This document shows positions 27,750 through 35,670 of a DNA stretch of 64,000 bases, piece by piece (positions within the stretch are counted from its first letter, which is position 1; every line of letters starts with the position of its first letter). The notes under the pieces are model-generated. The model had not been told where the DNA came from and did not search any database. It saw nothing but the letters and a program-made list of their open reading frames with translations. A program made the translations under genes and the position numbers. This DNA comes from Candidatus Binatia bacterium (lineage in GTDB: Bacteria; Desulfobacterota; Binatia; HRBIN30), in assembly GCA_023150935.1 (NCBI GenBank), contig JAKLJW010000001.1, positions 202,567 to 266,566 of the forward strand, written 5' to 3'.

Positions 27750-28083
27750 GCGACGGGTCGCGTTGACATACGGCATGCGGGACGCTGGCACTCTCGGAAC
27801 GATTCCTTCAGTTTTCACGCAGCTTCGTACGGAACTTGTCCGCGCTGCATGCGGGCTGTGAAGGGGCGATCGTAAAGAGGAGGGGGATGGCGGGCAACGT
27901 CCGAGACTCGATCTTATGTCAAACAGGGCGTTTGTAGCGGCTATCCGCGCGCGGCTAATGTCGATAGGTGGCCTTATCGGAACTCCCGGCTTACGAACCA
28001 GATAGTCGCTTTAGGCGGACTGGACTATGCGCGACATCCGTCGCTACATATGGCTGCGCTCGGCACCACTGGGCAGCGGCGAC
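27750..28083. other. Noncoding stretch holding direct-repeat copy 2
   Basis: 334 bases between two toxin-antitoxin systems. The only structure recognised is the second copy of the 116-bp direct repeat at 27836-27951. The rest shows no coding signal. Confidence 0.5.
27836..27951 (+). repeat. 116-bp direct repeat, copy 2
   Basis: Same orientation as 24685-24800, with substitutions near positions 27851, 27936 and 27949. The short frame from ATG at 27887 ends after 16 codons because TAC in copy 1 is TAG here. It marks the other side of a 3.15-kb interval containing the IS21 remnant, the membrane protein and a toxin-antitoxin pair. Confidence 0.85.
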
Positions 28084-28518
28084 TCAGCCAGCGCTCGGCG
28101 GCACAGACTGTCCGTGCCAGTTTTCGACCGCCAGGCCGGGAACTCTCTTGAACTCCCGAGTGTTGCCGGTCACCACCACGGCGTCGGTCGCCAGCGCGTG
28201 CGCGGCCAGCAGCATGTCCATCGCACCGATCGCCTGGCCACTTCGTTCCAGGTGCGTACGGAGGCGCCCGTAATGCAATGCGGCTTCTCCCGGTAGCAGT
28301 TCCAGTGGAACAATCCGCTGGAGTTTCGCCACCCGGTCGGCGGGCCGCTTCTCGCGCCTTGAAAGCGCTTTCTCGGCGCCGTAGCGGAGCTCGAGGAGCA
28401 CGACCAGCGACAGTCGCAATTCACCCTCCTCGATGGCGCGCGCCATCCGTACCGAGAGCGCAGGATCCCGCCCTCGGAGATGGAACGAAAACGCGTTGGT
28501 GTCCGGAAAGTAGATCAC
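28084..28518 (-). CDS. vapC: PIN-domain toxin VapC
   Basis: 144 residues starting MIYFPDTNAFSFHLRG. PIN signatures: Asp in FPDTNA, Glu in VLLELRYGAEKA, then GAMDMLLAAHALATDAVVVTGNTREFKRVPGLAVENW, a textbook VapC C-terminus. The protein should be an endoribonuclease acting on tRNA or rRNA. Its start overlaps the VapB stop by four bases. Opposite strand to the first PIN pair, so these are two independent systems in the island. Confidence 0.92.
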   Translation of the reverse strand: MIYFPDTNAFSFHLRGRDPALSVRMARAIEEGELRLSLVVLLELRYGAEKALSRREKRPADRVAKLQRIVPLELLPGEAALHYGRLRTHLERSGQAIGAMDMLLAAHALATDAVVVTGNTREFKRVPGLAVENWHGQSVPPSAG

Positions 28519-28757
28519 ACCAACGGCTCGCGTGGACGGTCGGCGGGAGGGGCGTTGACTTCGGGAAACTCCGGACAGCTTCCCTCGAGCTTCGCGAATT
28601 CCCGGGCGCGACGCCGGTTGTCCTCGACGGGCTCGACGAGGATCCCGCGGGCCGTCTTCGAGAGCTTGGCCGTCGTCCCCGGCAAACGAAAGTCCTTAGG
28701 AAGCCGCAACGCCTGCGAACCGCCGTGCTGAAACAGCTTCGCCGTCGTGGTCTTCAT
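28515..28757 (-). CDS. vapB: AbrB-type antitoxin VapB
   Basis: 80 residues starting MKTTTAKLFQHGGSQALRLPKDFRLPG, the SpoVT/AbrB swapped-hairpin DNA-binding motif of VapB antitoxins; an ATG four codons upstream (28769) is an equally possible start. The C-terminal part (EFPEVNAPPADRPREPLV) would bind and block the toxin. It overlaps vapC by ATGA. Confidence 0.9.
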   Translation of the reverse strand: MKTTTAKLFQHGGSQALRLPKDFRLPGTTAKLSKTARGILVEPVEDNRRRAREFAKLEGSCPEFPEVNAPPADRPREPLV

Positions 28758-29452
28758 GTATCTACGCATAGCTACTTAACTTTTGGCAGTCAATTCGGCA
28801 TGCATCGGCCGTCGAGTACAGGTCTGCCCACGATCGGAGGAATGAGAAGCCGATCCCGCTTTGCTGACCAAAACGATGCGAGAGATTGTCGGGTCGGACC
28901 GTAAACATTCGGAGGCTGACGAGACACCCACGCCCGATTACGTTCGCACGTTCGCAACCGGCAATCGGGTGCGCCGGCGGCGGTCTGATGCGGCGGTTGT
29001 CCGAAACGTTTTCGCATCACCCGGAGTTCCCGACATCGACGTGTTCGCCGTGACGACAAAGCCGCGGGGTTAGTCGGTGCCGGGGTGTTCGGGCTGCCGG
29101 CGCTGTCCTCGGGGTGATCGCACAAGTCCGAGGGGGCCCGCTTGCCGCAGGGGCTCGCCGGTACAGGTCCGGGCGGCGCGGTCGCCAGTCAGGCGACCCG
29201 TGACTGGACGTGGTGGGTGTCCAACACCACCCGTTGGGGGGCAAGCGCTTCCCGTGCGACTTCATGTTTGAGCAGAGCCGTACCGAGGCGGGGCACTTGA
29301 GGTCGGAAATTGCGACCTCAAGTGTCTGGGTGGATGACGCACGCCGCGGCATGCGTTCGCCGAGCATGAAACGGTCATGCTGGCGAGTGATCCACTGCGC
29401 CGATGCGACCCTTGGGCTCGACTGCGTCGCTGGGGCAGCGTATCATCGCGGC
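28758..29452. other. 695-base noncoding stretch
   Basis: Separates vapB from the next operon. Small open frames here have no recognisable family or ribosome site. The only structure seen is the 12-bp-arm palindrome at 29294-29324. Confidence 0.5.
29294..29324. repeat. Perfect 12-bp inverted repeat
   Basis: Arms CACTTGAGGTCG (29294-29305) and CGACCTCAAGTG (29313-29324) are exact complements with a 7-base loop GAAATTG. No T-run follows, so it is not a clear terminator. It lies 130 bases upstream of the nucleotidyltransferase operon and could be an operator or a small palindromic repeat. Confidence 0.6.
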
Positions 29453-29701
29453 ATGAGTCATCGTGCTCCGCCCTGGCTTCCTCACTCACATGATGACCCG
29501 GAGCGTGCACGCTACGCCGCGATGTCGGTGGACGATCGTCTGGCTTGCTTCGTCGAAGTCTGCAACCTGGCACAGACCATCATCGATGCACGCCCGGATC
29601 GAAGCCAAGTCCTGCGCGGCGTCGACCCGATGACCCCAGTGGCGGAGAAGACCTGGCGGGATCTGATCCGCAGAGCACGTGATGCCGGGTACTCCTGGTA
29701 G
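29453..29701 (+). CDS. Small partner protein of a nucleotidyltransferase
   Basis: 82 residues starting MSHRAPPWLPHSHDDPERARYAAMSVDDRLACFVEVCNL. It ends VAEKTWRDLIRRARDAGYSW. I do not recognise a named domain. The predicted structure is mostly helical with His and acidic residues near the N-terminus. Its 3' end overlaps the nucleotidyltransferase gene by about 20 bases, so the two are translated together, like many two-gene defence or toxin-antitoxin modules. Confidence 0.6.
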   Translation: MSHRAPPWLPHSHDDPERARYAAMSVDDRLACFVEVCNLAQTIIDARPDRSQVLRGVDPMTPVAEKTWRDLIRRARDAGYSW

Positions 29702-30245
29702 CCTTGTCGACGCGGTTGCCGAGCTGATCGATCATCTCGAAACTTCCGGCCTCGACTATGCTCTTGGTGGAGCGATTGCCTACAGCGCGTGGGCCGAGCC
29801 GCGTGCCACCCGCGATATCGATCTGAATCTGTGGGTATCGCGCCCTGAACTTGACCACACGTTCGATGTGCTTTCCGCCGCAGGCGTCTCGATAGACCGG
29901 GATGCCGCACGCCAAGCCGCCGACGAACGCGGAATGTTCGTCGGCTATCACGGCGAATATCGAGTCGATGTGTTCGTTCCGAGCGTCCCCTTCTACGCCG
30001 AGGCGTTACAGCGTCGTGTTCGCGCCGGCGTAGCCGGCCGGCACACCTGGGTGCTCTCGCCCGAGACCCTGGCGGTGTTCAAGATGCTCTTCTTTCGACC
30101 AAGGGACGTTGCCGACGTCCAGAGGCTGCTCGCAATCCAGCACGGAAAGATCGCCACGGCTTTCGTGCGCGAGTGGCTCGTCAAGATGGTTGGCGACGGG
30201 GATGAGCGGGTTCGCGAATGGGATCGCTTGGTGGCGGTGCGATGA
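29682..30245 (+). CDS. AbiEii-like / DUF6036-type nucleotidyltransferase
   Basis: 187 residues from ATG at 29682 (a GTG one codon earlier is possible). The nucleotidyltransferase core is visible: LGGAIAYSAWAEPRATRDIDLNLWV provides the Gly-Gly and the two acidic residues (DID), and YRVDVFVPS provides the third Asp. TWVLSPETLAVFKMLFFRPRDVADVQRLL is the usual helix with a Lys and Asp seen in AbiEii-type antiviral or toxin enzymes. Such enzymes transfer nucleotides to tRNA or proteins. Paired with the overlapping small protein upstream; an antiphage or toxin role is inference. Confidence 0.75.
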   Translation: MPGTPGSLVDAVAELIDHLETSGLDYALGGAIAYSAWAEPRATRDIDLNLWVSRPELDHTFDVLSAAGVSIDRDAARQAADERGMFVGYHGEYRVDVFVPSVPFYAEALQRRVRAGVAGRHTWVLSPETLAVFKMLFFRPRDVADVQRLLAIQHGKIATAFVREWLVKMVGDGDERVREWDRLVAVR

Positions 30246-30379
30246 GAAGAACGCGCGACAGACGTGGAGTGCGGATAGCCGGTGCAAACGCCCATTTACC
30301 ATAATCCCGATACTCAGACGTTCCCACCCCTTCGACCGGCCGCGCGAAAATCCCAGACGGACCACTGATACGGGGCACA

Positions 30380-30770
30380 CAACGGGCCAGTCAAGCGGCA
30401 GCCGGCGGCCGCCGGCCGGGGCGGCCGATCGTCGCCGTAGGCCCCCCCGGACGAGGGCGGGTCGCAGGGGAGTGCCCGCACGGTCCACGTTCACGAGCGT
30501 CATGCGCTGAGTGGTCAGGGTGACGGCGACGACGCGGTCCGGGGAGCCGCCGGCCGCGAGCACTTCCCGGCAGGTCTGGCACAGCGTCCGCCAGTAGAGA
30601 TCCGGCTGCTGCTCGGCCCACCCCGGACGCGCGGAGAAGTAGGGCTCGATCGGTTGTTTGACCAGGTGGCGCAACTCGCCGGCCAGGTCTACCAGCGCGG
30701 CGCGCACTGACTGGGTCCCGACGTCGATCGCCAGGATCAGCTCAGCGGATGGGGCGGTAGAATCGACCAT
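30380..30770 (-). pseudogene. FGGY-family sugar/glycerol kinase, N-terminal fragment
   Basis: Starts MVDSTAPSAELILAIDVGTQSVRAALVDLAG, the actin-like phosphate-binding start of FGGY kinases, then KQPIEPYFSARPGWAEQQPDLYW and VTLTTQRMTLVNVD. After about 115 residues the match decays at RPALVRGG, where intact members read WLDQRR. The rest of the roughly 500-residue protein is absent and the frame runs into unrelated sequence. The end given is approximate. It lies downstream of the equally broken FAD-oxidase fragment. Confidence 0.75.
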
Positions 30771-30823
30771 GGGATCGCACGAGTCGTGCCGGAGGGGTGA
30801 CCGCGGAAAGGGCCTGTCACGCC

Positions 30824-31290
30824 TCAACGGGTGTGTCTCGCGTCATCCGAGTCCGTCGGCGCCTTGTCGTCCAACCCCAGCACCCCGCCGGGGTTCATGA
30901 TGTTGTGGGGATCGAAGTGGCGCTTGAGTGCCCGCAACACCTCCATCCGCGCCGCGCCGAGGAACTTCTCCATCCAGGGAGCGAACATCCTGCCAATGCC
31001 GTGGTGATGGCTGACCGAGCCGCCGTGCGCGACAATCTGGCTGACGACGTCCGCGAGTGTCTGCGCCATCTCTTCCCGCGCCAGACCGAACTCGTAATTC
31101 GCCAGGTACCGGGAGCCCCCGTGAATGAGCTTCGAGGTTGCGGCCGACGTCGCACAGCCGAAGTCCCGCTTCTCGACCGGGGCGACCGCCAACCCGCGGG
31201 AGGCCGCGTCGTACGCCACCGCCGCGCCCATGATCTTCCTCGCTTTCGGGGCGTCGCCACGTTCGATCGCCGCGTAGATGTCGACGAGAG
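30824..31290 (-). pseudogene. Chimera of GlpD-like and FAD-linked oxidase fragments
   Basis: The middle of this frame (GAAVAYDAASRGLAVAPVEK, then SKLIHGGSRYLANYEFGLARE) is the N-terminal FAD-binding region of a glycerol-3-phosphate dehydrogenase. It runs directly into VSQIVAHGGSVSHHHGIGRM and LKRHFDPHNIMNPGGVLG, the C-terminal end of a FAD-linked oxidase of the alkyl-DHAP-synthase/glycolate-oxidase type. Neither domain is complete, so an internal deletion joined two genes. The residues before the GlpD part are of unclear origin. With the truncated FGGY kinase it forms the ruins of a glycerol-type catabolic operon. Confidence 0.7.
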
Positions 31291-31397
31291 GGCCCGCTAC
31301 AAATAGCGACAAAGGGGACGATGGTACTTTCGGCACGGTACGCGAAGGGGGATTCAGCGTCGCCATAATTGCGAACGGCAGTACCTGGTGCTCCACG

Positions 31398-32537
31398 TCA
31401 AGGCAGCCCCAGCTCACAGCAAAAGCTCCGAAACGGGAGCACCGTCGCTCTTTCGGTCGCGAAGTGCCGGTCGCCGAGGTGGACCTGGAAGAAGCGCGGA
31501 ATCGGGGTCCGCTCGGCAAAGTAGCGGATTGCCGGGTTCAGGCCGCGCTCGCCGCTCTTGCACTCCACTGCAAAGAGAGGTTTCCGATCCCGCAGAACGA
31601 CGAAATCGACCTCGCGCTTGTCGGTGTCGCGCAGGAAGCGCAGCTCCATTACATATCCTTCGGTGTCTTCCACGAAGTGACAGTATTTCAGAAGCTGGCT
31701 GGCGACGAGGTTTTCGAACCTGGGCCCGGGCTCGGGTACCGCCGACCAATCCCAAAGGTAGAGCTTGCGCTCCTTCTTGACGGCGCGAACCTTCGCGGGC
31801 CCGAATGGCGAGATACGGAAACAGACGTATAGATTCTCCAGGATGGCGAGCCAGCGCTCCACCGTCTTGTGATCCACCTCGAGGTCCTCACGCAGACTCT
31901 TGATCGAAAGCGGGGAACCAACGCGGGCGGGCAGGAGATCGACGAGCTGCTCTACCAGAGAGATCTCTCGAACCTGCTCCAGATCGCGTAAGTCCTCGCG
32001 AACCACTCGGGCGATCCGATCGCGCTGCCAGATGCGGTGCTCGCGCTCGTCCTGACGCAGCAGGGGCTCGGGAAAGCCGCCGAATCGCAGGAGCGCGTCG
32101 ACGTCGCTGCTCGCCGGCGCCGGGTTGAGCTCGCGCAGCGAAAAAGGATGCAGCCGAAAGTATCGGTAGCGACCGGCGAGAGAATCGCCCCCCTTGCGGT
32201 AGAAGTCGAGGCGGGCCGAGCCGGTAACGATGATCCGCCGTCTGGACTTCTCCGTGTCGTAGATCCCCTTCACCAGGTTCCGCCAGCGCGCGTACTTGTG
32301 GATCTCATCCAGGACGAGCCACGGCTCACCGGGAGGAAGCTCGAGGCGGCGCAGGCGGGCCGCAGCGCGCGGGTCGTCCCAGTTGAAGTAGGCTGGGTGC
32401 GTTTCATCGGCCCCTTCCCCAACGAGCGACAGGGCCAGCGTTGTCTTGCCGACCTGCCGCGGTCCGCCGATGAACACCATCTTGCGGCCGAGGGCGGCGA
32501 TGACGGCGGGCTCCAGGTAGCGACGGAGTGTGTCCAT
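31398..32537 (-). CDS. AAA ATPase with DUF4143 domain
   Basis: 379 residues starting MDTLRRYLEPAVIAAL. Walker A GGPRQVGKTT near residue 24-33, Walker B WLVLDEIHKY, and sensor-like IIVTGSARL. The C-terminal half is DUF4143 with a winged-helix-like stretch (IKSLREDLEVDHKTVERWLAILENLYVCFRI) and a restriction-nuclease-fold signature, KREVDFVVLRDRKPLFAVECKSG. Such ATPases are widespread in accessory regions, sometimes as mobile or defence-linked genes, with no firmly established role. It appears intact, unlike its neighbours on both sides. Confidence 0.85.
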   Translation of the reverse strand: MDTLRRYLEPAVIAALGRKMVFIGGPRQVGKTTLALSLVGEGADETHPAYFNWDDPRAAARLRRLELPPGEPWLVLDEIHKYARWRNLVKGIYDTEKSRRRIIVTGSARLDFYRKGGDSLAGRYRYFRLHPFSLRELNPAPASSDVDALLRFGGFPEPLLRQDEREHRIWQRDRIARVVREDLRDLEQVREISLVEQLVDLLPARVGSPLSIKSLREDLEVDHKTVERWLAILENLYVCFRISPFGPAKVRAVKKERKLYLWDWSAVPEPGPRFENLVASQLLKYCHFVEDTEGYVMELRFLRDTDKREVDFVVLRDRKPLFAVECKSGERGLNPAIRYFAERTPIPRFFQVHLGDRHFATERATVLPFRSFCCELGLP

Positions 32538-32557
32538 GATGTGGACATTACTCCATT

Positions 32558-32850
32558 TTACTCATGAGCAAAATGGACCACGATCCCAATCCTTCTTGTC
32601 CGCCAAGGGCGGCGCCGACGACAACACCGGATGCGAAGGCCTGCAAATAGGGTTCGGCGCGACGGCGTTCGATTGCATCGCTCGCGGAAACCGCTGGCAG
32701 GCCGTCCGAGAAGGCTCTCAAGTAAGTCCGAAAGGGCGAGAAAACGATCGGAAGTCTTCGCGCCTGCCTCGAACTCGACGAGCATGTCCACGTCGCTGTC
32801 GGCGTTTGCTTCGTCGCTCCGCCGGGGTGACGGAAATCGGCCTTTTTCAA
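32558..32850 (-). pseudogene. MNT-type nucleotidyltransferase remnant
   Basis: One frame reads RRSDEANADSDVDMLVEFEAGAKTSDRFLALSDLLESLLGRP, the conserved core of small MNT nucleotidyltransferases (GSxxRxxxxxDSDxDxLVEF). The expected leading Gly-Ser is FPSP here, an in-frame stop lies just upstream, and after LLGRP the usual tail is replaced by unrelated sequence. Such proteins are normally antitoxins of HEPN toxins, but no HEPN gene is present. Boundaries are approximate. Confidence 0.6.
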
Positions 32851-32857
32851 CGGACCG

Positions 32858-33436
32858 TTAGTCCGGCGCCGCCGGAGTCGCACTCGCCGGGGGCGTCGCT
32901 CCGCCTCCTACCAACTCCACCGCACAGGTACACAGCCGGTCGAAGTCCTCGTAGCGCACCCAGACCGCGCTTTCGTCGTAGGCGACCTTGCCGCAGTCGC
33001 GCATGACTTCGAACGCACCGCTGTAACGGGCGTCGTCGTACCCGACGGCGACCAGCGTGTCGCCGCACGGGTCGGCGGCCGCCGCGTCACCGCCGCCCGT
33101 CGAAGAGTCGTTGGCGGGGACCCAGAGGTCGCCCACGATCTGCCCCGCTTTCCGGTCGCCCAACAAGAACGCCACCGGGCGCTGGCGCTCGGCAATTACC
33201 TGCTTTACTCGCATCGTCTTTTCGGTCGTCTCGACGCCCACGATCCGCCGCACACCGTCGACCGGAACCGGCTGGGCATCGCGCTGCGACGGCAGCCCGG
33301 CCGCGGGCAGGCGCCGGGGCGGCGCGAGCGGCAACGCGTCGCACACCGCGGCCGTAAGCAGCGGCGCTCGCGGCTCGGCGGCGGCCACGGGCGCGACGAA
33401 AAGTACGAGGGCAAACAGGATCGGTCGTAGCGACAC
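32858..33436 (-). CDS. Secreted papain-fold-like protein lacking catalytic residues
   Basis: 192 residues from GTG, starting with a signal peptide (SLRPILFALVLFVAPVAAAEP). The C-terminal half follows the second half of C1 papain-like peptidases: VKQVIAERQRPVAFLLG, then DTLVAVGYDDARYSGAFEVMRDCG and SAVWVRYEDFDRL. In active enzymes the strand before VGYDD carries the catalytic His (GHAV) and the NSWG motif carries Asn; here these are CGDT and RDCG, and no N-terminal catalytic Cys motif is seen. It is probably a non-enzymatic papain-like protein. Seventeen bases downstream of the transglycosylase-like gene, so co-transcribed. Confidence 0.6.
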   Translation of the reverse strand: MSLRPILFALVLFVAPVAAAEPRAPLLTAAVCDALPLAPPRRLPAAGLPSQRDAQPVPVDGVRRIVGVETTEKTMRVKQVIAERQRPVAFLLGDRKAGQIVGDLWVPANDSSTGGGDAAAADPCGDTLVAVGYDDARYSGAFEVMRDCGKVAYDESAVWVRYEDFDRLCTCAVELVGGGATPPASATPAAPD

Positions 33437-33453
33437 TCTGAGGTCCCCGCGCC

Positions 33454-34518
33454 CTACGGGCTCGAAGCGTCGAGCGAGCCCTGCCACTCGCCGTCGACGT
33501 AGACGTAGTAGTCGCCATTCTTCGTTGTCCAGTCGCCGACGAACACCGTCGTGCCCTCCGGCGCCCGTCCGCTCAGACTCTCCAACTCCGCCCGCGCTTC
33601 CACGTGCGTCGGGATCGACGCGCCGCCGCGGGTGAAACGCACGTGCCCGCCGGCGGCGCCGCGGCGCTGCCGGACCGCGGCGAGGTTGCCGCCTTCCTCG
33701 CGGAACCACGCGACGTACGCGTTGTAAGCCGCGACGAACCGGTCGATGTGGTTGCCGGTCGAGCGCATCCGCCAGGGGTTGCGCGGGTCGAAATACACCC
33801 CGCCGGCATTGTAGGCCGCCGCTACCTTCGGCGGATTCAGGCTGGTGATCTGTACCTGACGCGGTTGGGTGATGTACGCGGCCGCGAGGTCGACCGAGAA
33901 CCCGGGGTCGTTCGCCATCTTGATCATGCAATCGTTCTTCGAGAGCGCCTCGCGACCCAGGGAGCGCAACAGGCTCTGACAGGTCGTGCCCGTTACCTGC
34001 ATGATTCCGGTGCTCAGCCCGTCGACGCTGCCCATACCCTTTTCTTCCGAACACCCCGACTCCGTGATCGCCGTCGCCACGAGATGGGCCACGCCGAGGC
34101 CGCGGCCATACCCGCTTGCCGAACGGGTGAAGTCGTCGGCAAACCGCAGGTAACAACTACGTGCGAACAGGCGCGAGCCGAGCGGGCGCTGTCCGTCGCC
34201 GAGAACCACCATGCCGTCCGGATCGACACTCCACTTGATGCCGTCGCGGTGCTGCTGCCAACCGGTCGAGGTTACCCCGACGCCCGGCGCCCTCGCCCCG
34301 AACGGCGACACCGACTTCGACTCCTCGGCAGGGGGCGGCTCGGGTGGCAGGGGACGGCCGAGCGCCGGGCCGAGGGTTTCGAACCATCCCGCCCGATCGC
34401 GCGAAGGGAGATCGCGAAAGGTGCCCCCTTCGGCCTCGGCCCGGCGTTGCGGAACTACGGTAAGCAGTGCGATGAGGCCGGCTGCCAGCGCGTATATCGG
34501 TCGCGTGCCGCGAATCAT
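33454..34518 (-). CDS. Secreted lytic-transglycosylase-like (SLT/lysozyme-fold) protein
   Basis: 354 residues with a signal peptide (YALAAGLIALLTVVPQRRAEA). Residues about 140-270 fit a soluble-lytic-transglycosylase fold: HLVATAITESGCSEEKGMGSVDGLSTGIMQVTGTTCQSLL contains the catalytic-Glu (ITES) and the GIMQV motif, followed by KVAAAYNAGG and NAYVAWF, both typical. Such enzymes cleave peptidoglycan glycan strands in the periplasm. The C-terminal 70 residues (TTVFVGDWTTKNGDYYVYVDGEW) form a separate beta domain. It precedes the papain-like gene and is divergent from the T6SS accessory island; a link to that island is only suggested by position. Confidence 0.75.
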   Translation of the reverse strand: MIRGTRPIYALAAGLIALLTVVPQRRAEAEGGTFRDLPSRDRAGWFETLGPALGRPLPPEPPPAEESKSVSPFGARAPGVGVTSTGWQQHRDGIKWSVDPDGMVVLGDGQRPLGSRLFARSCYLRFADDFTRSASGYGRGLGVAHLVATAITESGCSEEKGMGSVDGLSTGIMQVTGTTCQSLLRSLGREALSKNDCMIKMANDPGFSVDLAAAYITQPRQVQITSLNPPKVAAAYNAGGVYFDPRNPWRMRSTGNHIDRFVAAYNAYVAWFREEGGNLAAVRQRRGAAGGHVRFTRGGASIPTHVEARAELESLSGRAPEGTTVFVGDWTTKNGDYYVYVDGEWQGSLDASSP

Positions 34519-34661
34519 GCGTCGGTCACCCCGGCGACCTGCAGGCGGAAATATCCCCGTTTCGGTGCATACGAGATTCTGCGGCGCGGATCAATGCGCG
34601 CAGCGATTGACTTCGGGTGCGTTCGGTGGTCAGAGCGTGCTTGTCGCCGGGACCGACGTAG

Positions 34662-35237
34662 ATGCCGTACAACCACCCGGATAGCGTGAAGGATGTCTTG
34701 TGGCGGCCGTCGCCGCGGGCCGAACCGCCACAGGTGTTTGCTATTCTCGACGGTGCGCGCGACGACCGCATCTACCCCGCCATAGAAGCGCTCGTGGAAG
34801 ACGAAGAACAGGGCGTGTGTTTGCTGCGCGGCGAACTCGATTCCGATCTTGCTGCCGCGGCCCCTTATCTGCTGCGTCTCGACCGCGACGCCGAGATCGT
34901 TACCTGGCTGCTGACGCAGGGATACGGCGGTAGCTGGGGGATCTTCCTGCACGCCGAGGTTGAACTCGGCGAGCTCCGCCGGCACCTGCGTCGCTTCCTG
35001 ATGGTGTACGATCACGCCGGTAAGCCGATGTATTTCCGGTATTACGATCCGCGGGTGCTGCGCGCGTACCTGCCGACCTGTCAGGCGGCCGAGTTGGAGG
35101 CGTTCTTCGGGCCGGTGCGTTGTTACTTCGTCGAGGACGAGGAGCCGGACAGGCTGCTCGAGTTTGCGTCCCGTGCCGGGGAGACCGTGCGGGTGGCGCA
35201 CGGGTTGGCGGGGGCGCCGAGCCAACCGCCGATCTGA
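34662..35237 (+). CDS. DUF4123 protein (T6SS effector chaperone/adaptor)
   Basis: 191 residues starting MPYNHPDSVKDVLW. DUF4123 features: VFAILDGARDDRIYPAIEAL, LLRGELDSDLAAAAPYLLRL, GYGGSWGIFLHAEVELGELRRHLRRFL and the signature FRYYDPRVLRAYLPTCQAAELEAFFGPV. In T6SS, DUF4123 (Tap/TEC) chaperones load a specific effector onto VgrG or PAAR. Start of a five-gene run with the small protein, coiled-coil protein, PAAR and a periplasmic protein. No vgrG is adjacent. Confidence 0.9.
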   Translation: MPYNHPDSVKDVLWRPSPRAEPPQVFAILDGARDDRIYPAIEALVEDEEQGVCLLRGELDSDLAAAAPYLLRLDRDAEIVTWLLTQGYGGSWGIFLHAEVELGELRRHLRRFLMVYDHAGKPMYFRYYDPRVLRAYLPTCQAAELEAFFGPVRCYFVEDEEPDRLLEFASRAGETVRVAHGLAGAPSQPPI

Positions 35238-35266
35238 GGCGCGCCGAGCTTCGCGAGAGTACGTGC

Positions 35267-35656
35267 ATGATCATCCGCAAAGACCAGTCCGATGCCTTCC
35301 GGGAACAGATGACGAAGAACTTCGAGGATCGTATGGCTGCGCACCTGCGTGAGGCGTTTGCGGTCCGCGTGCAGGCGCTCGACGATGCGGCCCTGCGCGG
35401 AGAAATCAGGTACGGGATATCCCGCGCGCGGCAGTACGGCATCGAGACGGAGCGCGACGTCGCCCGGTTTATCGATCTCATGTGGATGCTGCGCCGTGAC
35501 TTCGACACCAATGCGGAGACGGCGTGGGCCCGTCCGATCCTTTCCGACCATGCCAGTAGCGCCGAGAATCGTGTGCGGCGCCTGTACGCGAAAGCCCGGG
35601 CGCTGCGCTCCCCGCCCCGTCGTGGTGGGCCGGCGTTCGTCTCGGAGCAGTCCTGA
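35267..35656 (+). CDS. Small protein of T6SS DUF4123/VgrG clusters
   Basis: 129 residues starting MIIRKDQSDAFREQMTKNFEDRMAAHLREAF. Proteins of this shape, with a conserved GISRARQYGIETERDVARFIDLMWMLRRDFDTN stretch, recur from memory beside DUF4123 and vgrG genes, but the family has no established function. Helical, no signal peptide or membrane segment, so cytoplasmic. It starts 29 bases after the DUF4123 stop, consistent with an operon. The recurrent context suggests an accessory role in effector loading. Confidence 0.75.
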   Translation: MIIRKDQSDAFREQMTKNFEDRMAAHLREAFAVRVQALDDAALRGEIRYGISRARQYGIETERDVARFIDLMWMLRRDFDTNAETAWARPILSDHASSAENRVRRLYAKARALRSPPRRGGPAFVSEQS

Positions 35657-35670
35657 ACGGAAGCCAGGCG

